NCBI GenBank assembly: GCA_023429375.1
Contig: JAEYVY010000007.1
Span: 659,218 to 723,217, forward strand
Origin: Bacteroidota bacterium
GTDB lineage: Bacteria; Bacteroidota; Bacteroidia; Bacteroidales; Tannerellaceae
Reading direction: 5' to 3'
Length of the DNA stretch: 64,000 nucleotides
Numbering within the stretch: position 1 is the first letter of the stretch; every line of letters begins with the position of its first letter. The position numbers and the translations under genes are program-made. Positions 39,671-48,966 of this stretch are shown here, piece after piece. The notes under the pieces were generated by a model. That model did not search any database, was not told where the DNA came from, and was given only the letters and a program-made list of their open reading frames with translations.

Positions 39671-40570
39671 ATGACTAGTATGAAATGGATTACTTCACTT
39701 TTTTTCGGCTCACTTCTTCTTTTCGCCGTTTCATGTAACAAAACTACCCTGTCGCAGGAGATTATCGTTGGTGGTGACAATAGGGTGATGATTCTTGATT
39801 TTGCAGAATCTGACAGCACAGATATAAAGGTCAACTGGAGTTTGACGACTTCCGAAGTCCCCAATATGCCCGATACTATGATTCGTTACTTGAAGACAGT
39901 AGATGACCACAAATCGGTAGATAACAATACCAAGATACTGATATCCTCTTCAAGTGGGGGAACAATTTTGGTAGAGCGTGAAACCAAAAATTGCCTATTT
40001 TATGCCATTACCCCTAATGCCCATTCTGTAGAGTATCTTCCAGGTAATCGGATAGCCGTTGCCTTATCTATTACAGAAAACGGCAATCAGCTGCAGATAT
40101 ACGATGTGAACCAATCAAACAACGTACTGTTTAGTGATTCGCTCTATTCAGGACATGGTGTTGTATGGATCGCGCAACGAAATCTTCTTTATGCACTGGG
40201 GTACGATGAACTGAGAGCCTACTCTTTGGCTGACTGGGATACGCCCAATCCCGCTCTGAAACTTGAAGAAAAGTGGACACTACCGGCAACGGGCGGACAC
40301 GACCTATTTGCCTCTTCCGACAATCAGTTGCTGATAACTACCTCGAAGAATGTTTGGAAGTTTGATTTAGAAAGGCGTGTTTTCGAGCCTTTTGATTCCT
40401 TAGCCAATGTTCCCAACGTCAAGTCGGTCTATTTTGATGAAAAATCCGGCCATCTCATCTATACCAAGGGTGAGATTAGCTGGTGGACTCATAATCTCTA
40501 TTCTGTAAATCCGACTAAAACGATAACCATTCCAGACGTGAATGTTTATAAAGTGAGGATCATCAAATAA
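39671..40570 (+). CDS. DUF6528-like lipoprotein (beta-propeller)
   Basis: An exported protein of about 299 aa with a signal peptide and lipobox (FAVSC). The mature part has repeated short strands of the beta-propeller kind (VGGDNRVMILDF, ILISSSSGGTILVERE, YLPGNRIAVALSI, LFASSDNQLLITTSKNVWKFDL). This fits the DUF6528 family found in Bacteroidetes. No catalytic residues can be named. The start is ATG at 39671 or 39680. It is likely co-transcribed with the metallo-hydrolase. Confidence 0.72.
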   Translation: MTSMKWITSLFFGSLLLFAVSCNKTTLSQEIIVGGDNRVMILDFAESDSTDIKVNWSLTTSEVPNMPDTMIRYLKTVDDHKSVDNNTKILISSSSGGTILVERETKNCLFYAITPNAHSVEYLPGNRIAVALSITENGNQLQIYDVNQSNNVLFSDSLYSGHGVVWIAQRNLLYALGYDELRAYSLADWDTPNPALKLEEKWTLPATGGHDLFASSDNQLLITTSKNVWKFDLERRVFEPFDSLANVPNVKSVYFDEKSGHLIYTKGEISWWTHNLYSVNPTKTITIPDVNVYKVRIIK

Positions 40571-40608
40571 ACTTTTGATGAGACTGAGATTATATCTGAA
40601 TGACCTGT

Positions 40609-41247
40609 TTATTTAAATCTTGAATTATCCCAAGTAAACACCTTGGGGTATTCTTTTAAATAGGGGATGAGTTTCTTTTGCTCCGCTTTACCCAGATAAG
40701 CAGGCGTCATGTAATTAGCCGTCAGTGTTAGGCTGTCTGGGCTCAATGAATATTGTATCAGCTCCATGTCTAAACGCGAAACGATATCTTGGTAGGCATC
40801 AGACGCTTTATCAGCATCTTCCTTCAAGAACCAATCACCTGTTACGGGGGTGAGCAGATCGTCGGCCTGCAACGGCTTCCATTCACTTGTAAAGAAGGCG
40901 ATTCGACTATCGGCTATCGGAGCATTCACTGTTGTCACCATACAAACGATAAAGGTATTGTTGATCAACGGAAGCAACTTTATCTCCAGCATACTTCTTT
41001 CAGTAGATTGAAGCTGCAGGTAATCTTTAGTCAACTTCAATAGGGACGAATTGCCTTCCATCGTATTCTTTAAAGTGGCTGGTTTTCCTGAACTGTACAG
41101 GTCTATCAAGTCTTTCCTCCAGGCACTTTCCAAATGAGGAATATATTCGTCTGGCATGTCGGCAAATATTTTGGCCATATCTTGGGCTTTTACCAGAGGA
41201 CAAATCAAGAAGAATATAAGGATAAGATTTATGATATTGCGCTTCAT
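40609..41247 (-). CDS. DUF3256 family secreted protein
   Basis: A 212 aa protein; ATG at 41245-41247 begins a clean signal peptide (MKRNIINLILIFFLICPLVKA), so the start 21 bases upstream is less likely. The mature part starts QDMAKIFADMPDEYIPHLESAWRKDLIDLY, the hallmark of DUF3256, and contains TVNAPIADSRIAFFTSEW. The function of the family is unknown. It is a single gene on the minus strand, convergent with the DUF6528 gene 38 bases away. Confidence 0.82.
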   Translation of the reverse strand: MKRNIINLILIFFLICPLVKAQDMAKIFADMPDEYIPHLESAWRKDLIDLYSSGKPATLKNTMEGNSSLLKLTKDYLQLQSTERSMLEIKLLPLINNTFIVCMVTTVNAPIADSRIAFFTSEWKPLQADDLLTPVTGDWFLKEDADKASDAYQDIVSRLDMELIQYSLSPDSLTLTANYMTPAYLGKAEQKKLIPYLKEYPKVFTWDNSRFK

Positions 41248-41329
41248 ATATACATTTCTGTTTTTCAATACTGCTTACAAATATAGGAAAGACGCCGATA
41301 CAATTTCCTTTTTATCCTTTAATAAACCT

Positions 41330-42226
41330 TTATCTCGAACCAAGATAAAGAAATATCATACCCAGGAAGACAAGGAATAGGTCGAACGCCTTACTCTTGA
41401 GATTCTTTTCGTGGAAAAAGAGAGCACCGGCAAAGAAGGTGACCAATACATTGCTGCGACGAATCATGGCTACGACAGAAATCATAGAGTCTGGGTCTGT
41501 CAGCGCATAGAAATAAATCCAGTCGGCCAAAACAAGGAAGACGGAAATAAAAATGATATTCCAATGCCAAACGAAAGGCGTACTATTCCGTCGTCTGGGA
41601 TACCAAAGAAACAGAAGGATAAAACTCATGATGATGCACTGGTAAACGTTGAACCAGACTTGTACAGTCATAACATCCAGACTTTTCATCAGGTGTTTGT
41701 CATACAGACCGCTCAAGGCACCCATAATGATGGATAGGATAGTAAACAAGATCCACTTATTGCTTCCAAACCGTATACCTTCTTTGCGGCCGGATGTTGA
41801 TAGGAGATAAAACGAACCGATAGATAGCAATACACCAATCCACTGATAGAGGTTTAGTCTCTCGCCAAAAATAAGCATAGCGCCAAGCAGTGTCATGACA
41901 GGTTGCGTAGCTTTGATGGGGCCGGTGATGGTCAGCGGCAGATGCTTAACAGCAAAATATCCGAAAATCCACGAAGAAAGAACGATGACAGCTTTCAATA
42001 GCACGGCCATGTGTGTCGAGAAAGAGACACGAGGTACAAAGAAAAGCGTATCGTTTAATACAGGTGTACAATAAGAAAGCAGGATAAATGGGACAAACAA
42101 CAGGCTGCTAACCAGTGTATTGATAAATAAAACGGGAATAACGGCATTGTTTGCTAACGATACCTTTTTGTTTACCTCATAGCATCCAAGCAGGAAGGCC
42201 GAGGCAAACGCTAAACTTAACCACAT
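41330..42226 (-). CDS. EamA/DMT-family membrane transporter
   Basis: A 298 aa protein with about ten hydrophobic helices in two halves. The half-repeat motif is visible (TGPIKATQPVMTLLGAMLIFGERLNLYQWIGVLLSIGSFYLL and VVAMIRRSNVLVTFFAGALFFHEKNL). The family exports or imports metabolites such as amino acids or purines; the cargo is not known. It starts six bases after truA on the same strand and is probably in one operon with it. Confidence 0.82.
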   Translation of the reverse strand: MWLSLAFASAFLLGCYEVNKKVSLANNAVIPVLFINTLVSSLLFVPFILLSYCTPVLNDTLFFVPRVSFSTHMAVLLKAVIVLSSWIFGYFAVKHLPLTITGPIKATQPVMTLLGAMLIFGERLNLYQWIGVLLSIGSFYLLSTSGRKEGIRFGSNKWILFTILSIIMGALSGLYDKHLMKSLDVMTVQVWFNVYQCIIMSFILLFLWYPRRRNSTPFVWHWNIIFISVFLVLADWIYFYALTDPDSMISVVAMIRRSNVLVTFFAGALFFHEKNLKSKAFDLFLVFLGMIFLYLGSR

Positions 42227-42232
42227 ATTGAT

Positions 42233-42991
42233 TTACTTCTCAACGTTAAACAATTCATCCGGATAACTTACCTCTGCCAGGAACAGGGCATGTCCCGGAA
42301 CCGACGTACCTGCCTTGTTTCTATCTTTCGCTTCAATCACGCGACGGAATTCGTCTATCGTCATTTTCTTACGACCTACCTCCAATAGGGTACCGACTAT
42401 GGCGCGAACCATATTTCGCAGAAAACGGTCTGCCCGGATAGTAAATTTCCACATGTCGCCTTCCGGTGTCCATTCTGCATGCATAATCCGGCAATTATTC
42501 GTTTTTACATCTGTATGCAATTTGCTGAAACTGGTGAAGTCGATGTAATCAAACAACACTTTGCAGGCTTCATTCATCGCAGCAAAATCTATTTCTCCAT
42601 GCAGTTTGTACGAATACTCAAAGTTGAAAGGATCTTTGGATGTTGTGATATAATAATGATATGTGCGCGAAAGTGCATCAAATCGAGCGTGTGCTTCGGG
42701 TGTAACGGGTACGATGCGATAGATAGCAATCTCTTTAGGCAACAATCTATTCAGCTTCTCTGCCAGAAAAGCCAGGTCGGCTATGGGCTCAGACATATCA
42801 AAATGAGCCACCATAGTGCGGGCATGCACACCTGCATCCGTACGACCGGCTCCTACAATAGGGACCGGTTGGCGAAACAGTGTAGCCAAGGCCTCTTCAA
42901 TACATTGTTGAACCGTAATTCCGTTGGGTTGTATCTGCCATCCACAAAATGGCTTTCCGTTATATCCTAAATATATAAAATAGCGATTCAC
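42233..42991 (-). CDS. truA: tRNA pseudouridine synthase A
   Basis: Converts uridines 38-40 in the anticodon arm to pseudouridine. The 252 aa protein has the catalytic aspartate in [11 protein letters not shown] and the TruA segments [25 protein letters not shown] and [18 protein letters not shown]. Length is standard. First gene of a two-gene minus-strand unit with the EamA transporter, preceded by a -7 box at 43017-43024. Confidence 0.95.
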   Translation of the reverse strand: MNRYFIYLGYNGKPFCGWQIQPNGITVQQCIEEALATLFRQPVPIVGAGRTDAGVHARTMVAHFDMSEPIADLAFLAEKLNRLLPKEIAIYRIVPVTPEAHARFDALSRTYHYYITTSKDPFNFEYSYKLHGEIDFAAMNEACKVLFDYIDFTSFSKLHTDVKTNNCRIMHAEWTPEGDMWKFTIRADRFLRNMVRAIVGTLLEVGRKKMTIDEFRRVIEAKDRNKAGTSVPGHALFLAEVSYPDELFNVEK

Positions 42992-43016
42992 TTTCGATGT
43001 GTATTGTTACAAGGCG

Positions 43017-43024
43017 CAAAGGTA
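43017..43024 (-). promoter_or_regulatory. -7 box (TACCTTTG) of truA
   Basis: Exact TAnnTTTG match on the minus strand, 25 bases before the truA start codon. No clear -33 element at the normal distance. Confidence 0.5.
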
Positions 43025-43150
43025 CGCATTTCGAGAGAATGTTTTGTAGAAAGTTATCCGAATGATTTTGTGCATTGTTTCATCTTCGTTTTTTGAGTAA
43101 AAAAGCACTGCATTTTTTGTTAAGTGGATAAAAAATCCGAATTTTGTTTC

Positions 43151-44422
43151 ATGACAAGTCAGCCTTTAGCCGAGAGATTACGACCAAAGACACTGGATGA
43201 GTACATCGGACAAAAGCATCTGGTGGGAGAGGGAGCTGTGCTGCGAAGAATGATTGAAGCAGGAAGAGTCCCCTCGTTTATCCTATGGGGGCCTCCGGGA
43301 GTAGGAAAAACCACCTTGGCACAGATTATCGCCAACAAGCTTGAAGCTCCGTTCTATACGCTAAGTGCAATCAGTTCCGGAGTCAAAGATGTGCGTGAAG
43401 TAATTGATCAGGCCAAAAAGAATAAGTTTTTCAACACAACCTCTCCTATACTTTTTATTGACGAAATTCATCGTTTCAGTAAATCGCAGCAAGATTCTTT
43501 ATTGAATGCCGTAGAGACAGGGGTGGTTACGTTGATTGGAGCAACGACCGAGAATCCTTCTTTTGAGGTGATACGACCGTTATTGTCTCGCTGCCAGGTG
43601 TATGTTTTGAAATCCTTGGATAAAGACGATCTTTTGACCCTGCTTAATTACGCTATTCATAACGATATCCTTCTAAAAGAGAAGCAAATCAACCTGACGG
43701 AGACGGGAGCCCTGCTTCGCTATTCGGGAGGTGATGCGCGCAAACTGCTGAATATCTTGGAGCTTGTCGTTTCGGCCGAAGAAGGAAATGAAATTGAAAT
43801 TACGGATGCAAAGGTTGTAGAACGCTTGCAAGAAAATCCGGCTGCCTATGACAAAGGAGGAGAGATGCATTATGACATTATCTCAGCTTTTATCAAATCA
43901 ATTCGTGGCAGTGATCCCGATGCCGCTATTTACTGGCTTGCCCGTATGGTTGCCGGAGGAGAGGATCCCGAATTTATTGCCCGGCGACTGGTGATTTCGG
44001 CTGCTGAAGATATCGGTTTGGCCAATCCGAATGCATTGTTGTTGGCGAATGCCTGCTTTGACTCGTTACGGAAAATAGGATGGCCCGAAGGGCGTATCGT
44101 ACTTGCCGAAACAACGATTTATCTTGCATGCAGCCCGAAAAGTAACTCTGCTTATTTGTCTATTGATAAGGCGATTGCTTATGTAAATCAAACCGGTAAC
44201 TTGCCGGTTCCACTTCATTTGCGGAATGCTCCGACGCAACTAATGTCTGAATTGAACTACGGAACAGACTACAAATATGCGCATGATTATCCCAATCATT
44301 TCGTAAAGCAAGATTATCTGCCTCGTGAGGCATTAAACGTACGTTTTTGGGAAGGGCAAGAGAGCCCGGCTGAGAAGAAATTGGTTGAAAATATAAAAGC
44401 GTTATGGGAAGGACGTTATTAG
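43151..44422 (+). CDS. rarA: Replication-associated recombination protein RarA/MgsA
   Basis: AAA+ ATPase acting at stalled replication forks. Starting from ATG 43151 (MTSQPLAERLRPKTLDEYIGQ) it is 423 aa; the upstream GTG at 43124 adds nine unconserved residues. Walker A is WGPPGVGKTTLA, Walker B is ILFIDEIHRFSKSQQD, sensor 1 is IGATTENPSFEV, and the C-terminal domain has EDIGLANPNALLLANACFDS, all typical of RarA. Gene length and order of motifs are standard. Confidence 0.95.
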   Translation: MTSQPLAERLRPKTLDEYIGQKHLVGEGAVLRRMIEAGRVPSFILWGPPGVGKTTLAQIIANKLEAPFYTLSAISSGVKDVREVIDQAKKNKFFNTTSPILFIDEIHRFSKSQQDSLLNAVETGVVTLIGATTENPSFEVIRPLLSRCQVYVLKSLDKDDLLTLLNYAIHNDILLKEKQINLTETGALLRYSGGDARKLLNILELVVSAEEGNEIEITDAKVVERLQENPAAYDKGGEMHYDIISAFIKSIRGSDPDAAIYWLARMVAGGEDPEFIARRLVISAAEDIGLANPNALLLANACFDSLRKIGWPEGRIVLAETTIYLACSPKSNSAYLSIDKAIAYVNQTGNLPVPLHLRNAPTQLMSELNYGTDYKYAHDYPNHFVKQDYLPREALNVRFWEGQESPAEKKLVENIKALWEGRY

Positions 44423-44581
44423 TGTTAATATGAAATCTGCAAGCGGTTTTTTCTGACGATGTGTTGGTTATCCGAAACAAAAGCGTAAATTAGCCGCCGT
44501 TTTTGAAAAACAATACTGTTATAAAAACAAATGAACAAACGAATTTTCATAATTTATTTATAAATATTAAAACATATAAGT

Positions 44582-45649
44582 ATGAAGAAGCTCAATTTTT
44601 ATGCGGGTCCTTCTATCCTAAGCGAGTATACAATCAAAAATACCGCTGCAGCAGTGAACGATTTTGCTGGTACAGGGTTATCCTTACTCGAAGTTTCGCA
44701 TAGAAGTAAAGAATTCGTAGCTGTAAGTGATGAGGCTCGTGCCTTAATCAAGGAATTGTTAGATATTCCTGCAGGATACGAAGTGTTGTTTCTAGGTGGG
44801 GGTGCAAGCATGCAGTTCTGCATGGTACCTTTCAATTTGTTAAACAAAAAAGCTTCTTATCTTGACACGGGAACCTGGGCTTCGAATGCAATCAAAGAAG
44901 CTAAAATGTTTGGTGAAGTTGAGGTTGTTGCCTCCTCAAAGGCTGCGAACTATAGTTATATTCCAAAAGGTTATTCTATTGCTGAGGATACAGATTATTT
45001 CCATTTTACATCAAATAATACAATCTTCGGTACAGAAATGCGATACGATCCGGATGTGAAAGCACGTTTGGTATCGGATATGTCGTCAGATATCTTCTCT
45101 CGTCCGATAGATATTTCAAAATACGACCTAATCTATGCAGGTGCGCAAAAGAATTTAGGCCCTTCAGGTGTTACATTGGTCATTGTACGTACTGATGCAC
45201 TCGGACATGTAGATCGTCCTATTCCAACCATGCTCAGTTATAAGACGCATGTTGATAAAGAATCCATGTTCAATACGCCTCCTGTCCTGCCTATCTTCTC
45301 TTGTCTGCAAACATTGAAGTATTACAAGGAATTGGGCGGTATAAAGGTATTGGAACGTTTAAATAATGAAAAAGCGACTATTCTTTATGATGAAATCGAT
45401 CGCAACAAGCTCTTTAAAGGGACTGCAGCTGTTGAAGACCGTTCAGTTATGAATGTTTGCTTTGTAATGAACGAAGAATATCAAGAACTGGAATCTGAAT
45501 TCAATACGTTTGCCTCTGCTGCAGGAATCGTAGGTATCAAGGGGCACCGTTCTGTAGGTGGTTTCCGTGCTTCTATCTATAATGCAATGGATAAGAGTGG
45601 CGTAGAAACTTTGGTTCAAGTAATGAAAGAATTTGAAAAGAAACATTGA
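44582..45649 (+). CDS. serC: Phosphoserine aminotransferase
   Basis: PLP enzyme converting 3-phosphohydroxypyruvate to phosphoserine in serine synthesis. The 355 aa protein has the N-terminal [10 protein letters not shown] motif, [14 protein letters not shown], and the PLP lysine in [17 protein letters not shown]. The final [10 protein letters not shown] is typical. It is followed after one base by serA and then by the DUF1015 gene: a serine operon. Start ATG at 44582. Confidence 0.96.
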   Translation: MKKLNFYAGPSILSEYTIKNTAAAVNDFAGTGLSLLEVSHRSKEFVAVSDEARALIKELLDIPAGYEVLFLGGGASMQFCMVPFNLLNKKASYLDTGTWASNAIKEAKMFGEVEVVASSKAANYSYIPKGYSIAEDTDYFHFTSNNTIFGTEMRYDPDVKARLVSDMSSDIFSRPIDISKYDLIYAGAQKNLGPSGVTLVIVRTDALGHVDRPIPTMLSYKTHVDKESMFNTPPVLPIFSCLQTLKYYKELGGIKVLERLNNEKATILYDEIDRNKLFKGTAAVEDRSVMNVCFVMNEEYQELESEFNTFASAAGIVGIKGHRSVGGFRASIYNAMDKSGVETLVQVMKEFEKKH

Positions 45650-45650
45650 T

Positions 45651-46574
45651 ATGGCAAAAGTACTGATTGCAACAGATAAGCCTTTCGCCCCTGTAGCCGT
45701 TCAAGGTATACGGGAGATTGTAGAAAAGGCTGGATTTGAATTGGCCCTCCTCGAAAAATATACGGAGAAAGCTCAGTTGCTTGACGCCGTAAAAGACGTT
45801 GATGCGATTATTATCCGAAGTGATATTATTAATGAAGAGGTATTGAATGCTGCTAAACAACTGAAGATTGTTGTCCGTGCAGGTGCAGGATATGACAATG
45901 TGGATTTGGATGCTGCGACAGCTAATGGTGTGTGTGTGATGAATACGCCGGGACAGAATGCTAATGCCGTAGCCGAATTGGTGTTTGGTATGTTGCTTTT
46001 CGCTATCCGTGGATTCTATAATGGAGCTTCCGGAATAGAACTTAAAGGTAAAAAGCTAGGTATATTGGCCTACGGGCATGTTGGACGTAATGTGGCCCGT
46101 ATCGGGAAAGGATTCGGACTCGAACAATATGCTTACGATGCCTATACATCTACTGTAACGATAGAGAATGATGGTGTGAGAGCCTTATCTTCTGCAGAAG
46201 AATTGTTCCAGACTTGCCAGATTGTATCGCTACATATTCCGGCAACCGACGAAACGAAAAAGTCGATTAACTACGAATTGATGAGTCAGATGCCGAAAGG
46301 AGCTATCCTGGTGAATACGGCGCGCAAGGAAGTGGTCGACGATCAAGGTTTAGCCCGTATGTTTGCTGAGCGTCCTGATTTTAAGTATCTGACAGATATT
46401 CAGCCATCCAATCATTTGGAACTTCTGGCTGCCTATCCGGATCGATATTTCGCTACACCTAAAAAGATGGGGGCTCAAACAGCTGAAGCAAATATCAATG
46501 CAGGATTAGCTGCTGCATCTCAAATTGTCGATTTTCTTGAAAATGGAAATGAAAGATACAGAGTGAACAAATAA
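45651..46574 (+). CDS. serA: D-3-phosphoglycerate dehydrogenase (short form)
   Basis: First step of serine synthesis, oxidising 3-phosphoglycerate with NAD. The 307 aa protein has an N-terminal catalytic domain, a Rossmann fold (GILAYGHVGRNVARIGKGFG), the RAGAGYDNVDLDAA segment and the NTARKEVVD region. It lacks the C-terminal ACT regulatory domain, so feedback inhibition by serine is not expected in the usual form. Start ATG at 45651, one base after the serC stop; the TTG inside serC at 45633 is not needed. Confidence 0.92.
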   Translation: MAKVLIATDKPFAPVAVQGIREIVEKAGFELALLEKYTEKAQLLDAVKDVDAIIIRSDIINEEVLNAAKQLKIVVRAGAGYDNVDLDAATANGVCVMNTPGQNANAVAELVFGMLLFAIRGFYNGASGIELKGKKLGILAYGHVGRNVARIGKGFGLEQYAYDAYTSTVTIENDGVRALSSAEELFQTCQIVSLHIPATDETKKSINYELMSQMPKGAILVNTARKEVVDDQGLARMFAERPDFKYLTDIQPSNHLELLAAYPDRYFATPKKMGAQTAEANINAGLAAASQIVDFLENGNERYRVNK

Positions 46575-46599
46575 CTATTGTTTAATTAAATATTTTATA

Positions 46600-47847
46600 A
46601 TGGCTGTAATTAAACCATTTAAAGGGATTAGGCCGCCTGTTCAATTGGTTGAACAAGTTGCGTCTCGCCCGTACGACGTGTTGAATTCTGAAGAGGCACG
46701 TGAAGAGGCTAAAGGAAATGAGAAATCTTTATATCATATCATCAAACCGGAAATAGACTTTCCGGTAGGAACAGATGAACATGATGAGGCAGTCTATGCC
46801 AAGGCCGTAGAAAACTTCAAGATGTTTCAAGAAAAAGGCTGGCTTGTACAAGATCAAAAGGAAATGTATTATGTGTATGCTCAGACAATGAACGGTCGCA
46901 CACAATATGGATTGGTCGTTTGTGCAGCAGTAGAAGACTATTTGAATGGCAATATCAAGAAGCATGAATTGACAAGACGAGATAAGGAAGAAGACCGTAT
47001 GAAGCATGTTCGTGTAAATAATGCCAATATCGAACCGGTGTTCTTTGCTTATCCCGACAATGCGGAGTTAGATTCTATTGTAAAGAAATATACCGATAAA
47101 GCCCCGGAATATAATTTTGTTGCTCCGTTGGATGGATTTGGCCATACCTTCTGGTTGATTGATGAAGAGCAAGATATTCAGCGCATAACTGAATTGTTTG
47201 CAGCTATTCCATCTTTGTATATTGCCGATGGTCATCATCGTTCTGCTGCGGCTGCCTTGGTTGGTGCTGAAAAAGCCCGGTTGAATCCAAATCATCGTGG
47301 CGATGAAGAGTATAATTACTTCATGGCCGTATGTTTCCCTGCCAGCCAGCTCACTATCATCGACTATAATCGTGTGGTGAAAGACTTGAATGGACTTTCA
47401 GATGAAGAGTTCCTGTCAAAATTGGCTGATAACTTTATCGTAGAAGAGAAAGGGGAAGAAATCTATAAACCTGCGGCATTGCATAATTTTTCTCTTTACC
47501 TGTCCGGCAAGTGGTATTCACTCACAGCCAAGCCGGGTACTTACAATGATAATGATCCTATTGGTGTGTTGGATGTGACTATTTCTTCCAATCTGATTTT
47601 GGATGAAATATTGGGTATTAAAGACTTGCGCTCAGATAAACGAATCGACTTCGTAGGAGGTATTCGTGGATTGGGTGAACTAAAACGCCGTGTGGATAGC
47701 GGAGAAATGAAGGTTGCATTGGCTTTATATCCTGTGTCGATGAAGCAACTCATTGATATTGCAGATACAGGTAATATCATGCCTCCTAAAACAACCTGGT
47801 TTGAGCCTAAGTTGCGTTCAGGCTTGGTGATCCATAGTTTAGAATAA
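46600..47847 (+). CDS. DUF1015 family protein
   Basis: A 415 aa cytoplasmic protein with the DUF1015 pattern: IKPFKGIRPP and ASRPYDVLNSEEARE at the start, IADGHHRSAAAALV in the middle and VDFVGGIRGLGELKRRVD late. The function of the family is not established, but it sits constantly beside serA/serC in Bacteroidales, so a role in serine or phosphate metabolism is inferred. It is the last gene of the operon and has a hairpin terminator. Confidence 0.85.
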   Translation: MAVIKPFKGIRPPVQLVEQVASRPYDVLNSEEAREEAKGNEKSLYHIIKPEIDFPVGTDEHDEAVYAKAVENFKMFQEKGWLVQDQKEMYYVYAQTMNGRTQYGLVVCAAVEDYLNGNIKKHELTRRDKEEDRMKHVRVNNANIEPVFFAYPDNAELDSIVKKYTDKAPEYNFVAPLDGFGHTFWLIDEEQDIQRITELFAAIPSLYIADGHHRSAAAALVGAEKARLNPNHRGDEEYNYFMAVCFPASQLTIIDYNRVVKDLNGLSDEEFLSKLADNFIVEEKGEEIYKPAALHNFSLYLSGKWYSLTAKPGTYNDNDPIGVLDVTISSNLILDEILGIKDLRSDKRIDFVGGIRGLGELKRRVDSGEMKVALALYPVSMKQLIDIADTGNIMPPKTTWFEPKLRSGLVIHSLE

Positions 47848-47857
47848 AAATAATTTT

Positions 47858-47884
47858 GGGCAGGTAGCTTACCTGCCCTTTTTT
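47858..47884 (+). terminator. Terminator of the serine operon
   Basis: Stem GGGCAGGT / ACCTGCCC around AGCTT, followed by six T. Confidence 0.85.
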
Positions 47885-47974
47885 ATTTAATAGGACTTCT
47901 GTTTTTTGTTACTTTCCAACCAAAAATAAAGAAGATTGGCGCGAGATTATTGACCGTGTAGTAAAAAGTGAAAC

Positions 47975-48742
47975 TTAAACAAGCGTCACCTTTATTTCTT
48001 TTTCCTGTAGCATGTCGACTATATGTGCAGGAACATTCTTGTCTGTTATGATATGGTGAACCTTGTCGATATCGCAAATCTTACAAAATCCTCTTTTCCC
48101 AAATTTTGAAGAGTCGGTGAGGACGATAATCTCTTGCGAAGCATCGATCATTTGTTGGTTGATACGGGCTTCGCTCATATTGCTGGTAGTCAGTCCGTAA
48201 TCCAAGTCTATTCCGTCTACACCTATAAACAGTTTATTGCACGAAAGACTTTCAAGTATATTGTCGGCATAGTGGCCGATAATCGAAACCGAATTTTTCC
48301 GCATGATTCCTCCCAGTTGGATCACTTCAATGTGCGGATTGTAGCAAAGAGTAAGTGACACCTTGACCGACGATGTGATTACTGTTGCCGGATACTCAAT
48401 GGTGCTGATTGCATCGGCAAAAAAGAGTAGTGTTGTGCCCGACGCAATGATTATTTTGTCGTTTGGTTCTATAAGACGAGCCGCCGCACGAGCAATGCTG
48501 AGTTTTTCCTCTTGATTCAGCTTCTCTTTGTCATCGATATGCCTGTCGTTGATGATTGCGCTCATGCTACTTGCACTGCCATGATTGCGATAGAGCATTT
48601 TCCGTCCTTCCAGATGTTTCAAATCCTTTCGAATTGTTACTTCCGAAACTTCCAACGCTTCGCTCAAATCCTGAACCTTTACGTGACCATTAAGCTGGAT
48701 TTGCTCCAATATATATTTATGTCTTTCTGCTATACTTCGCAT
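47975..48742 (-). CDS. DeoR/GlpR-family transcription regulator
   Basis: A 255 aa repressor with an N-terminal DeoR winged helix (YILEQIQLNGHVKVQDLSEALEVSEVTIRKDLKHLE) and a C-terminal sugar-phosphate-binding domain (IIASGTTLLFFADAI, IGVDGIDLDYGLTTSNMSEARINQQMI, LTDSSKFGKRGF). It lies divergent from glpD-glpK-glpF, which makes a GlpR-like role likely: glycerol 3-phosphate would release it. The operator candidates at 48839-48906 fit. Assigned by context; the ligand has not been proved. Confidence 0.85.
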   Translation of the reverse strand: MRSIAERHKYILEQIQLNGHVKVQDLSEALEVSEVTIRKDLKHLEGRKMLYRNHGSASSMSAIINDRHIDDKEKLNQEEKLSIARAAARLIEPNDKIIIASGTTLLFFADAISTIEYPATVITSSVKVSLTLCYNPHIEVIQLGGIMRKNSVSIIGHYADNILESLSCNKLFIGVDGIDLDYGLTTSNMSEARINQQMIDASQEIIVLTDSSKFGKRGFCKICDIDKVHHIITDKNVPAHIVDMLQEKEIKVTLV

Positions 48743-48838
48743 GTACCTGTTTCATAAATGATTGTTTGCAAATATACAAGAATCATTTAAATGAAGGTGT
48801 TATTATCTTCTTAAAAACGGCTCGTGTTTCATTTGTTG

Positions 48839-48906
48839 TTCGTATGGTTTCGAAATATTACGAATTTAACGAAATAAAGTTTCGAATATGTTTTAATATT
48901 GCGAAA
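48839..48906. promoter_or_regulatory. Candidate GlpR operator array upstream of glpD
   Basis: TTCG or CGAA half-sites have their CG at 48841, 48851, 48861, 48870, 48883 and 48902, the first four about one helical turn apart. The palindrome TTTCGAAA at 48848-48855 is the best site. Known GlpR operators are built from TTCG/CGAA half-sites. The last site lies between the -33 and -7 boxes. Confidence 0.5.
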
Positions 48907-48921
48907 ACGTAATTACATTTG
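48891..48921 (+). promoter_or_regulatory. glp operon promoter
   Basis: TTTT (48891-48894), 19 bases, TACATTTG (48914-48921). The -7 box is exact and the -33 box matches three of four bases. It lies 46 bases before the glpD start. Confidence 0.65.
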
Positions 48922-48966
48922 CGATATAAAACACATACAATAAAATCTATAATAGCAATTGATCTG

